From Ktedonobacter racemifer DSM 44963 (GTDB taxonomy: Bacteria; Chloroflexota; Ktedonobacteria; Ktedonobacterales; Ktedonobacteraceae), in the NCBI RefSeq assembly GCF_000178855.1, contig NZ_ADVG01000001.1, positions 2,331,481-2,395,480 of the forward strand: a stretch of DNA of 64,000 bases, given 5' to 3'. Below the pieces are notes generated by a model, which worked only from the letters and a program-made list of their open reading frames with translations, had not been told where the DNA came from and did not search any database. Positions 35,095 to 43,510 of the stretch are shown piece by piece. The first letter of the stretch is position 1. Each line of letters starts with the position of its first letter. A program made the translations under genes and the position numbers.

Positions 35095-35440
35095 GTCTTT
35101 CTCAAAAAGTGTTTCGCTGCTTGGGTATCGCGAGCAGCACTCAAAAAGAATTCGAGCGTGTTCCCTTGGGGTCCACAGCCCGATACAGGTACATTCACAC
35201 TCCTTTGATCTTTATGTAGGTCTCATCCACTCGCCAGGAGTCCGTTGTCGTTTTGAGATGCGGACGGCAACGCTTCTCCAGTTCGGGAGCATACCGTTGG
35301 ACGAGAGCGATAGATCGTTGTATGATCGACATGCAACCCTCGTTCTACCATGACCTCTTCGAGGTCACGATAGCTGAGCGAATACCGCAGATATCGGCGA
35401 ACGCAGAGCAAAATGATCTCTGCCTCAAAATGACGCCCCA
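35095..35440 (-). pseudogene. IS6-family transposase remnant
   Basis: The frame LLCVRRYLRYSLSYRDLEEV...RGLHVDHTTIY (35300-35411) is the N-terminus of IS6/IS240-type DDE transposases. Beyond it the matching DETYIKIKG and YRAVDP segments appear in other frames, so it is frameshifted and truncated. Confidence 0.75.
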
Positions 35441-35860
35441 GCGGAGGTCAAAAACTGCCCATTATCGACGAAGAGCACATTGGCATCGACATCCACTTTG
35501 GGATATTGTCGTGCCAGCTCGCTGGGTGCAACCCAGTGGGTGGTTGCACCCAGCGAGCTGGCAGTCCTGTGGCAGCCAGGATGAATGCTCCGCCGCAGAT
35601 CGACGCGATCCGAGCACCACGTGCCGCGGAGTTGCGCAACGCGACCAATACTTCATTGGGAATTGACACTGTAGGGTCAGCCAGACCGGGCAGGATAATG
35701 GTGTCTGCCTCAGCCAGCACATCCAGACGATAGGGAACGCGCAGCGTAAATGTGCCTGCGTCGATCTCATTGGTGGGCGCGCAGATTCGTACCCAGTAAG
35801 CAGCTTGTCCGCCTGGCAAACGGGTGCGCCCGAACACCTCAATCGGTGGTTCTACCCAGG
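35412..35860 (-). pseudogene. GlxA-like (DJ-1/AraC) regulator fragment
   Basis: It keeps EVFGRTRLPGGQAAYWVRIC...LPGLADPTV...RIASICGGAFILAATGL of the DJ-1/PfpI-like sensor half of GlxA-type AraC regulators. The normal continuation (THWVAPSELARQYPKVDVD...FLTSAG) is present but out of frame after an inverted duplication at 35512-35563. The N-terminal 20 residues and the entire AraC HTH half are missing; the 3' end abuts the IS6 remnant. Confidence 0.8.
35512..35563. repeat. perfect 22-bp inverted duplication inside the GlxA fragment
   Basis: 35512-35533 and 35542-35563 are exact reverse complements (arm core CCAGCTCGCTGGGTGCAACC) around CAGTGGGT. One arm codes the expected protein; the other replaces coding sequence, so it arose as an inverted copy. 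Confidence 0.9.
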
Positions 35861-36017
35861 GGATGAGATAGTGATTTCAAATAAGAAATGAGCAAAAGCG
35901 GCTTCAGGCCAGGGGTGAATCGTGTTTTTCCTGCCAGGTATCCATTTTGTATAAGCAACCATCACAAAGTATCATCATCTCTTGCATATCTCAAGCAGAT
36001 AGAGTATACTTGGATGT

Positions 36018-36626
36018 ATGAAGTTATCGAGTTATGCCAAGAAGATTGGGATCAGTTATAACAGCGCCTGGCGTATGTGGAAACGCGGCCAGATTCCCGG
36101 CTATCAATTGCCCACCGGCACCGTGATCATTGATCCGCCAGAGCTTCGCTCGGTTCCGGTCCACGCCGTCGCTGTGTATGCTCGTGTTTCAAGCAGCGAA
36201 AACAAAGACAACCTGGAAAGGCAAGCCGAGCGGCTGGTGACCTGGTGCAATGCCCAAGGCTGGTCGGTCAGCAAAGTCGTCAAAGAGTGCGGCAGTGGCA
36301 TCAACGATCAGCGGCCCAAGTTTCTGGCGCTGCTGGCAGATCCCAAAATCGGGCAGATCGTGGTTGAACACAAAGATCGCGCTTCTCGCTTTGGCGTGGC
36401 CTATATTCAGACCTTGTTGGCTATGCAAGGACGGAAACTGGTCATCGTCAACACCGCTGATACTGCCGAAGATGATCTCATGGGCGATTTTATCAGCATC
36501 ATTCCCTCGTTTTGCGCTCGTCTTTATGGTCGCAGACAAGCCAAACGCAAGACGGAACAAGTGCTAGCGGCTTTGCAGCAGAATGGACCCGCCCGTGAGC
36601 AAGAAGCCCCAAAAAGCCTCGCTTGA
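36018..36626 (+). CDS. tnpA: IS607 TnpA serine recombinase
   Basis: 202 residues. A MerR-like N-terminal HTH (KKIGISYNSAWRMWKRGQIPG) precedes the small serine recombinase domain with YARVSS (catalytic Ser58), DNLERQAERL and EHKDRASRFG. This HTH-first order is characteristic of IS607. It overlaps tnpB by 44 bases. Confidence 0.92.
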   Translation: MKLSSYAKKIGISYNSAWRMWKRGQIPGYQLPTGTVIIDPPELRSVPVHAVAVYARVSSSENKDNLERQAERLVTWCNAQGWSVSKVVKECGSGINDQRPKFLALLADPKIGQIVVEHKDRASRFGVAYIQTLLAMQGRKLVIVNTADTAEDDLMGDFISIIPSFCARLYGRRQAKRKTEQVLAALQQNGPAREQEAPKSLA

Positions 36627-38052
36627 TGAGAAAAAAAAGCGCAAGCGCAAAAAGAAGACGAAGCAGACCATCACTCGAGCGGTGACCCATATCCGTCTCA
36701 TTGAGGCCAATCCTGGCAAACTTGAGGCGCTCGATCAGCTTGTGGCGGTTTACTTGCCGCTGTGCCAACAGTACACCACCCTGTTTTGCGAGGCCGAGAC
36801 AAGCCCAGACAAGTACCAAGAAACCGTCTTCAAAACCGATCTTTCCGACCGCTTGCATCGAGTGGCAATACAGCAAGCCGCAGGCATTGCCAAAAGCGTT
36901 CGCACGAATCGAGCGAACGCCTATCAGGCGTACCTGGAAGATGTGGCTGATTACGCTCAGGCCAAGGCCAAAGCTCAGGCGGAAGGCCGGATGTCCGCCT
37001 TCAAACGCCGCGAACCGACCTGGACCGAATGGGATCTCCCTGTGCTGCGTGTGCCAGTCATCCAAGCCAATGTCAACGTGGTGGTGCTCGAGAAGTCGGA
37101 GGACTCCACGTTCGACTACTGGCTGCGCGTGTCCACCTTAGATGTCGGGAATCCGCTTCGAGTCCCAGTCAAACTCGCCTCCTATCACAAACGAGCACTC
37201 GAAGGCCGCACGCTCAATGCATCCACAACACTTCACAAGCGCAATGGAGTCTGGTGGCTGACGCTCTCCTTTGACGAGGACGTTCCTCTTCAAACCAAGC
37301 CTGACGCCCCTACAGTAGGCGTCGATGTGGGCATTGCCCATTTCCTCACGACCTCCACCAATAAAGCGTATGGCAGTTTTCATGGCAAGATGGCCCGACA
37401 GCACAAGCACGATCGGGAAAAGCGTCGCCGCAAGGCGAAACTGCGAGCCTGTCTGGAAAAGAAAGGCGTCCCAAAGGGCAAGCTTCCTTCGACAAGTTCT
37501 GAAACGTCGCAACGCTTGAGCCGTCACGTCAAGCAAGAGATCAACCGGGCGGTCAATGCGTTGGTCAAAGATCATCGAGATGCCAGACTCATTTATGAGG
37601 ACCTCAATGTGGCCTCGATGCGCTTCAAAGCAAGGGTGATGAACAGTTATCTGTATGCTTCTCACCTGGGGCATATCCCAGAGCAGCTGGCCTGGGCCGC
37701 CGCCAAACAGGGCATGGCAGCCCACACGGTCCGAGCCGCCTATTCCTCTCAGGAATGCCCCCGCTGCCATTATGTCGATCGCGCTAATCGGCCGAACCAG
37801 AAAACCTTCAAGTGCCTGGTCTGTGGTTACGCAGACCAGGCCGACCGCAAAGCCGCACAGACGCTCGCGGGACGCTGGGGGGATCGGAAACTGGCGGCAT
37901 GTCGCTCGACCTCGGAGGTCAAGGCGCTCCTCATGACGCGGCATGAAGCGTGGAAACAGCAGAATCAGCAGAGGATCCAGGATGCCGGGCCTCCCGTCCA
38001 GTTGAGCTTCTGGGATCCCCCAGAGATGTTCCTGGAATCATCTCACGAGTGA
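36583..38052 (+). CDS. tnpB: IS607-associated TnpB nuclease
   Basis: 489 residues, long for TnpB because of a Lys-rich N-terminal tail and an inserted helical region. Catalytic residues are seen in VGVDVGIAHFLT (about 247), LIYEDLNVASM (about 337) and ADRKAAQTLAG (about 420), with the zinc ribbon CPRCH...CLVCG. In IS607 elements TnpB cuts the empty site and so keeps the element. Confidence 0.92.
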   Translation: MDPPVSKKPQKASLDEKKKRKRKKKTKQTITRAVTHIRLIEANPGKLEALDQLVAVYLPLCQQYTTLFCEAETSPDKYQETVFKTDLSDRLHRVAIQQAAGIAKSVRTNRANAYQAYLEDVADYAQAKAKAQAEGRMSAFKRREPTWTEWDLPVLRVPVIQANVNVVVLEKSEDSTFDYWLRVSTLDVGNPLRVPVKLASYHKRALEGRTLNASTTLHKRNGVWWLTLSFDEDVPLQTKPDAPTVGVDVGIAHFLTTSTNKAYGSFHGKMARQHKHDREKRRRKAKLRACLEKKGVPKGKLPSTSSETSQRLSRHVKQEINRAVNALVKDHRDARLIYEDLNVASMRFKARVMNSYLYASHLGHIPEQLAWAAAKQGMAAHTVRAAYSSQECPRCHYVDRANRPNQKTFKCLVCGYADQADRKAAQTLAGRWGDRKLAACRSTSEVKALLMTRHEAWKQQNQQRIQDAGPPVQLSFWDPPEMFLESSHE

Positions 38053-38150
38053 ACATCTCTCAGTAGAGAGAGGTGCATAGGATGCTCGTAGTGCATCCTC
38101 CCGCCTAGTCCGCTGTTTGGTAAACAGGCGTAGGTTAAAGTGAGAAGGAT
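38053..38150 (+). ncRNA. right end / candidate omega RNA of the IS607 element
   Basis: Three small hairpins in series (CTCTCAGTAGAGAG; AGGATGC with GTGCATCCT; TGTTTGGTAAACA inside GCCTA...TAGG) follow the tnpB stop. This is the position of the TnpB guide RNA scaffold. Confidence 0.5.
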
Positions 38151-38243
38151 AATCATTGCAATAGATGGTTATGCTTTGATCAACTATACTACCTACCTAT
38201 GATGAAAACAAGGGAACTTGAATAGTGACAGGGAGATGAAAAT

Positions 38244-39260
38244 ATGATCGAGTTTGGTATTACCCTCAGGCCCGATCGACCACCAGAGCGTATTGTTGAG
38301 CTGATGCGTATGGCCGAGGCCCAGAACTTCTCCTATGGCTGGTTGTTTGATTCACATGTACTCTGGATGGATCCCTATCCTCTACTCACATTGATGGCCG
38401 TGAATACTACTTGCTTACGGCTAGGGACCTGCGTGACCAATCCCGGCACTCGTGATCCCAGCGTCACGGCTAGCACCTTCGCGACCTTACAGGCGATTTC
38501 AGGCGGCCGGATGATTATGGGCATTGGTCGCGGAGATAGCTCCTTGCGTGTTATGGGAAAGCAACCTGTATCGCTGGCTGTCATGGAGAACGCTATTCAA
38601 GAGATACGAACCCTTGTTTCGGGAGAGGCTACACATCTGAATGAGCAGGCTATCCAGCTAAAATGGGCGCGTAGCCGCCTGCCTATTTTTGTCGCTGCCT
38701 ATGGACCCAAAGCTTTACGCCTGGCGGGACGCGTGGGCGATGGCGTTGTCCTGCAATGTGCCGATCCCCATCTGATTAAATGGAGTCTGAACTTTGTGCG
38801 CGAGGGTTGTGAGGAGGCGGGACGTGATTGGTCACAATTCCATATTATGTGTGCCACGGCAGGCTATGTTTCGGATGACCTTGAGTATGCGCGTTCGCAG
38901 GTACGCTGGTTCCCCGCGCTTGTCTCCAACCACGTTATCGAGTTGCTCTCTCGCTATCCCGCCACTGATTTGCCAGCGGAATTGACCAGCTATGTACGTC
39001 AGCGTTTGGGCTACGATTACCAGGAGCATTGCCAAGTAGGGGCATCCCATGCCGAGTTTGTCACCGACGAGGTTGTTGATCGCTTTTGTGTGATTGGTAC
39101 AGCGGAGCAGTGTCGCCAGCGTATCCGCGAACTGGCCGCCATTGGCGTCAACGAATTCAACCTCTACCTGATGGCCGAAGAGCAAGAGCGCCTGCTGGAA
39201 ATCTATGGTCGAGAAATTATTCCAGAGTTTTGCAATGTCCAGGTGAGACCTCGCACCTGA
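38244..39260 (+). CDS. LLM-class (F420- or FMN-dependent) oxidoreductase
   Basis: 338 residues of the luciferase-like TIM barrel family (FGITLRPDRPPERIVELMRMAE, GTCVTNPGTRDPSVTAS, RMIMGIGRGDSS, PIFVAAYGPKALRLAG). It is closest in style to the F420-dependent TIGR03842 and methylene-tetrahydromethanopterin reductase-like groups. The substrate is unknown. GGGAGATG lies shortly before the ATG. It stands alone, followed by a strong hairpin. Confidence 0.88.
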   Translation: MIEFGITLRPDRPPERIVELMRMAEAQNFSYGWLFDSHVLWMDPYPLLTLMAVNTTCLRLGTCVTNPGTRDPSVTASTFATLQAISGGRMIMGIGRGDSSLRVMGKQPVSLAVMENAIQEIRTLVSGEATHLNEQAIQLKWARSRLPIFVAAYGPKALRLAGRVGDGVVLQCADPHLIKWSLNFVREGCEEAGRDWSQFHIMCATAGYVSDDLEYARSQVRWFPALVSNHVIELLSRYPATDLPAELTSYVRQRLGYDYQEHCQVGASHAEFVTDEVVDRFCVIGTAEQCRQRIRELAAIGVNEFNLYLMAEEQERLLEIYGREIIPEFCNVQVRPRT

Positions 39261-39318
39261 AAAAAAGTCTCCCGTGGGAGAGCAATAGATGGATGAGTTA
39301 TGGCCTCACGAAAACGCG

Positions 39319-39381
39319 AAATAGCCCTGCTAGCGCTGTGCCTCTGTCTTGTACAGAGGCACAGCGCTAGCAGGGCTATTT
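39319..39381. terminator. perfect 29-bp stem-loop behind the LLM gene
   Basis: Arms 39319-39347 and 39353-39381 are exact complements with a 5-base loop CTTGT. Stem core: AGCCCTGCTAGCGCTGTG. The T-tract is only ATTTA, so it may act through stem strength in both directions. Confidence 0.85.
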
Positions 39382-39559
39382 ACTTCTCATATATATGGGG
39401 TTGAGAGTCCTTTCGATGGATTGAAGCAATCAATCAAGCGGAATCACCGAGAATGATACCGCTGGCGAACCTTGGAGAGAGCGATGAGGCAGCCAGGGAA
39501 CAGGCGTAACGTGAAGAGAGCCGAGTCTGCGAACACCCTTGAGCCAAACAGAAGACTGA

Positions 39560-39735
39560 CAAAAGGAGGAATTGCTCATATATTCCGCATTTCACCGAAG
39601 ATTGAGGAGCTTTCAGCATGCTTGGGATCCAGACGCGCCCTTTACAATGCCACTCTGATGCGGTCGAGAGGGGTTCGCCAGCAGTATCGAGAATGTGCCA
39701 GAACCAATTTTCAGGGGATCATCTCCCTAAAAGCT
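39560..39735 (+). pseudogene. probable TnpB N-terminal remnant
   Basis: The frame with IEELSACLGSRRALYNATLM resembles the opening of TnpB proteins, such as the one at 14277 (AHLEAARQLYNAIL). Nothing follows it. Confidence 0.4.
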
Positions 39736-39749
39736 AAAAGGACTAACCA

Positions 39750-39948
39750 CTAACCCTCTCCTCTCTAAATGACCATTTTGGTGCTGGGTGGTGTCCCCAG
39801 ACATGATGGTCTTCTGTCAAAGATAGTAGATGCTCAAAACAGAGCACCGTGTTTTTGGGCAGGGACGTTGAAGAGTCCTTGGCTTGCAGAGGGTGGTGCT
39901 CTCCACACCTCACTGGTTGTCTCTCCCTCTCTGACAAAAGAGGGTTAG
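39750..39948. repeat. MITE-like 199-bp element
   Basis: The ends are CTAACCCTCT and its complement AGAGGGTTAG. Inside are no codons of note. Size and terminal repeats fit a non-autonomous miniature element; no target duplication is clear. Confidence 0.4.
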
Positions 39949-40435
39949 TAATTACAGAGAACCACTGAATCTGAAAACGAACAGTTTTGATAAGCATTGA
40001 TAAGTTATTTCGTGGAGGTCAGAGTTCTCCTTCGCGTGTTCGTCAGGAGATTTTTTTTGTGCTACCAACCTTCTCCTCACCCCATCCTGGAAGGCTTCTG
40101 GGCATCGTGATAGAAAAATGCCCGGAAGCCTTTCTCCCGCAAACATATTTTAGAGCTTCCGCTTCCGCCACTTGCTCACGCACGGTCTGCCTGTAGGCTG
40201 TTTCGGCGAAAGCGTCGAACATGAAGCCTGGGCTGCATCAGGAACCCAGTGAGAGGGGAGATTATGGCATGAGCCGGGGCGAGTTTGCTGTGAGTTTTTG
40301 TTTGTTATCTGCGCATAATAAATAGCTATAGCAAGATGCACAACTGCATCTCTTTCTTTTATGCTAAACACCTATCTGCGATATTAAGCGCGAATTGACG
40401 TAGTTAAATTTTATCTATTAACTGGAAGTAACAGC
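39949..40435. other. upstream region of the Ser/Thr kinase
   Basis: 487 bases with no recognisable gene. A partial dyad lies near 40080-40130 (GGAAGGCTTCTGGGCAT and its rough complement), possibly a terminator. Confidence 0.4.
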
Positions 40436-42892
40436 ATGCTAGGAACAATGTTAGGTCACTATCGCCTGTTAAGCGAACTGGGTCGGGGTGGTACCGCGAC
40501 CGTTTATCTAGCTGAAGACATTCATCTACATCGCCAGGTTGCGGTAAAAGTCTTTGAACCCAACCCTCAGGCATCTAATACAGCAGAATTCCTTGCTCAT
40601 TTTACGCGAGAGGCACGCGTTTTGGCGCGCCTGGACCACCCCCATATCCTCCCAGTATATGAGTATGGCGAGCAAGATACTTACGCCTACCTGGTTATGC
40701 CCTATATGCCTGGAGGCTCTCTTCGAGACTATCTACAAAAACACCAGGGGCCACTCCCTCTTGAGCAAGCACTCTTGTTTATCCATCAAATCCTTAATGC
40801 ACTAGAATATGCTCATCAGCAAGGTCTGATCCACCGCGATATTAAACCTGGCAATATCCTCTTCAAAAATGAAGAGACACTTATGCTCTCGGATTTCGGC
40901 CTCGTCAAGATTGTAGAGCACACAAACAACAAACCCCTAACGCATGATGTCACACGCACGGATAGCTTTGCCATTAAGGGCACGCCCGATTATATGGCAC
41001 CAGAGCAGATTCAGAGCCGGCCCGATAAAACGAGCGATATCTACTCGCTCGGTATAGTGCTCTATGAAATACTCACCGGGCAGCGCCCCTTTCATGCTGA
41101 AGACTCTATGGCACTCCTGGTAAAACATCTCAGCGAGCAACCACGTCCTTTGAGTGCCCTCAACCCTACTATCACGCCAATACTTGAGCGTGTTGTGCTC
41201 CAAGCTCTGGCAAAAGATCCTGCGTACCGCTTCCAGTCGGCCGCTGCATTTCGCACCGCTCTCAATGAGGCAGTAAAACCAGATTCTGCTGCCCCGGTCC
41301 TCACTGATATGTCTTCTACTATAGTCAAAGACTCGAGGCTATCAGCTAGTCCTTTCCAGACGCAATTCGCCACCACACCCGCCCCCCCTGAACCTATGGG
41401 TCCTAAATCTACAGGCGCGAATTACTATACTGCCCCAACAAGCCACTCCCTCCCTATGCTGCATGGGGCCGTCCCTACGCAGAAGCAGACCACCTTCGCC
41501 CCAACTATCCTCGCTTCATATCCTCCATCAACATATTCAACTCCTCCCACGGCACGGGCAACGAATCGCTTCACTGCGTTTACCTACATCTTAATTGGTA
41601 CCGCATTGACCGCCAGTATCTTTGCCCTACTCTACAATACTGGCTACCTCAATAATCATGCAGCATCGCCCTCCAAACCCGAGGTCGCAATAAATACACG
41701 CACAAGTGATAGGTCAACCCAAACACCTTCAAAAACACTACCCCAGCCAGCCGCGGCGGCTATTACCACTGACTGTCCAATAGGGAATGTAGCCCGCCCC
41801 GCAATACTCCATCCCGTTACGCAAGGTAGCCATCGCCAGCTTATCTACATCGTGAATGAAGGACCAGACAGCGCACCAACACAAGGAACGCTAAAACGTC
41901 GCGACGCCGACAATACAGATAAAGCTACTCCCATCCTGGGTGAACTAAACGTCCATATCAATGAGGGACAGGTCACACAGAATGGGCAGTGGGTTGTCTA
42001 TATCTTGAACAAAAATGGGATAAGCCAGCTCCGCCTCCTACGAGTGGATGGACAGGAACAACAAACGCTGTACTGTGCCCCTAGTGGCAGCCAGCTCGCT
42101 GAGATGCAGCTCTCCTACGACGGGCAGAAGCTAGTCTTCAATCAGTACTCAGGTAGTGGAGGCAAGCCACTGCTCTACTTGTATACTATGGGCACAGGCA
42201 CGCTCCAGATGATCCTCCAATCACAAAATGCCCAGGCCTATAGACCTATGACCTGGTTGGATAATAACCGCGTCCTTTTGTCTTCTTTCATCCCAAACTC
42301 GGGTGCTACTCTCAACGATCTCTATACCCTAGATATTACACGAGGGCCCAATCAGCACGATGCCGACCTGCAAAAGCTGCTTAGTCAGAACTGGAACTGC
42401 GGAAGCTTTGATGCAAGCTACGATAGCACAAAACTCTACGTTGCCAACTGCGGCACCAGCGATGGACACACTCTCGTTGGCCCAACGACGATCACTGTTC
42501 AGCCCTTAACAGGTGGTACTTCCCAGGTCATCGCACATCTAGATCAGGCCGTTACCATGCTACGCGCCGTCTCTCCTACAACACTGCTCCTCCTGATCAA
42601 GAATGGTAGCGGAGATACCAGCCAGAATGGTCTCTGGCGGATGAATACCGATGGTACGAGCCTCACACGCCTCTCCAGCGATACAACCGGTGGTCAGTCA
42701 CTCTGCCCCTTTTCTCAGTATGCCTGGTCGAATGTCTCGCAGGATGGACAACTCTTTGCGCTCCAGGAGGCCAATCCTCATAGCGCTAATCGCAAGATGT
42801 ACTATGGCTCCCTCGATACAGGGGACCCAACCTACTTTGCGGATATCTCCGATGGCACCGATCTGCGCCTTGTAGGCTGGAGCCGCTACTAA
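40436..42892 (+). CDS. PknB-type Ser/Thr protein kinase with extracytoplasmic propeller
   Basis: 818 residues. The kinase domain (9-270) is complete: Gly loop LGRGGTATVYLAE, Lys38, HRDIKPGN (Asp135), DFG (153-155), GTPDYMAPEQ. A Pro/Thr-rich linker leads to one membrane segment near 380-400 (FTAFTYILIGTALTASIFAL). The outside part from about 430 looks like a TolB/WD-type beta-propeller (repeated WVVYILN, LVFNQYS, RVLLSSF strands). The architecture suggests a receptor kinase. A 17-bp terminator follows. Confidence 0.9.
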   Translation: MLGTMLGHYRLLSELGRGGTATVYLAEDIHLHRQVAVKVFEPNPQASNTAEFLAHFTREARVLARLDHPHILPVYEYGEQDTYAYLVMPYMPGGSLRDYLQKHQGPLPLEQALLFIHQILNALEYAHQQGLIHRDIKPGNILFKNEETLMLSDFGLVKIVEHTNNKPLTHDVTRTDSFAIKGTPDYMAPEQIQSRPDKTSDIYSLGIVLYEILTGQRPFHAEDSMALLVKHLSEQPRPLSALNPTITPILERVVLQALAKDPAYRFQSAAAFRTALNEAVKPDSAAPVLTDMSSTIVKDSRLSASPFQTQFATTPAPPEPMGPKSTGANYYTAPTSHSLPMLHGAVPTQKQTTFAPTILASYPPSTYSTPPTARATNRFTAFTYILIGTALTASIFALLYNTGYLNNHAASPSKPEVAINTRTSDRSTQTPSKTLPQPAAAAITTDCPIGNVARPAILHPVTQGSHRQLIYIVNEGPDSAPTQGTLKRRDADNTDKATPILGELNVHINEGQVTQNGQWVVYILNKNGISQLRLLRVDGQEQQTLYCAPSGSQLAEMQLSYDGQKLVFNQYSGSGGKPLLYLYTMGTGTLQMILQSQNAQAYRPMTWLDNNRVLLSSFIPNSGATLNDLYTLDITRGPNQHDADLQKLLSQNWNCGSFDASYDSTKLYVANCGTSDGHTLVGPTTITVQPLTGGTSQVIAHLDQAVTMLRAVSPTTLLLLIKNGSGDTSQNGLWRMNTDGTSLTRLSSDTTGGQSLCPFSQYAWSNVSQDGQLFALQEANPHSANRKMYYGSLDTGDPTYFADISDGTDLRLVGWSRY

Positions 42893-42899
42893 TTGGCGT

Positions 42900-42941
42900 G
42901 GGTATTATCAATTTATCTCTGCAAATAAATTGATAATACCC
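42900..42941. terminator. stem-loop after the kinase gene
   Basis: A 17-bp stem, GGGTATTATCAATTTAT (42900-42916) with its exact complement at 42925-42941, and an 8-base loop. Confidence 0.8.
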
Positions 42942-43280
42942 GTGTGGGCGCTCGCAATTACGATTTTTGCCATGGGCATCGGTGCTATACTCAAGAGCAA
43001 TGGGATCGCCCAGGGCAATGGACTTGTGGCAGCAGGAACAATTGCGCTCCCATTATTCGTATTCTGGTGCTATGTGAACACTATCTACCAGCACAAAGAC
43101 CCACACCCTCAGGAAACCGTTGTAGCGCATCAGGAGACATCCCCAATCGAAGCCACTGCTTACAATGAAAAAGCGCCATCTGGAGGGCAAGAGTTGCTTA
43201 TGCTCCAGATGGTTCTCTCAACACAGCGCTGGCGACCACTAACTGATAGGAATTGTACTTCCTCCCTCAAACCATTCTAA
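42942..43280 (+). CDS. hypothetical small membrane protein
   Basis: About 112 codons from a GTG, or four more from a TTG at 42930 inside the hairpin. Two hydrophobic segments (ALAITIFAMGIGAIL and LVAAGTIALPLFVFWCYV) and a polar tail. It has no convincing ribosome site, and the first bases overlap the terminator edge. Confidence 0.35.
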   Translation: MWALAITIFAMGIGAILKSNGIAQGNGLVAAGTIALPLFVFWCYVNTIYQHKDPHPQETVVAHQETSPIEATAYNEKAPSGGQELLMLQMVLSTQRWRPLTDRNCTSSLKPF

Positions 43281-43434
43281 CGCGCTCTATTTCTCACTAT
43301 AGAGGAGCATGTTCTCACACATCCTCGGCTGATTATCTCTGACATAGAGCGGGTAATCGCCACCAAAGCAGGCTACCTGCGTACAATAGAGCCATTGTGT
43401 AAACATGGTATCCGCTGATCGGGATGTGTAAAGA

Positions 43435-43473
43435 GAGGAGGTAAAATGCCTGGTTTAGGCATTTTACCTCCTC
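43435..43473. terminator. stem-loop after the pseudokinase gene
   Basis: A 17-bp perfect stem, GAGGAGGTAAAATGCCT (43435-43451) with 43457-43473, and loop GGTTT. It follows the minus-strand kinase-like gene, and its plus-strand arm mimics a ribosome site. Confidence 0.8.
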
Positions 43474-43510
43474 GTTCCGTTTGCTCTCCACACCCTTTCT
43501 GTCGAAACGG

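Larger units (their letters stand above)
36018..38150 (+). mobile_element. complete IS607-family element
   Basis: It contains a serine-recombinase TnpA and an overlapping full-length TnpB, followed by about 100 bases of stem-loop-rich right end. Both genes are uninterrupted. Exact boundaries are not visible, since IS607 has no terminal inverted repeats. Confidence 0.85.

Noticed and set aside
39949..40435. Possible tRNA or riboswitch in the gap before the kinase.
   Set aside because: No T-loop GTTCRA pattern with a matching acceptor stem and no known aptamer core could be found by eye.
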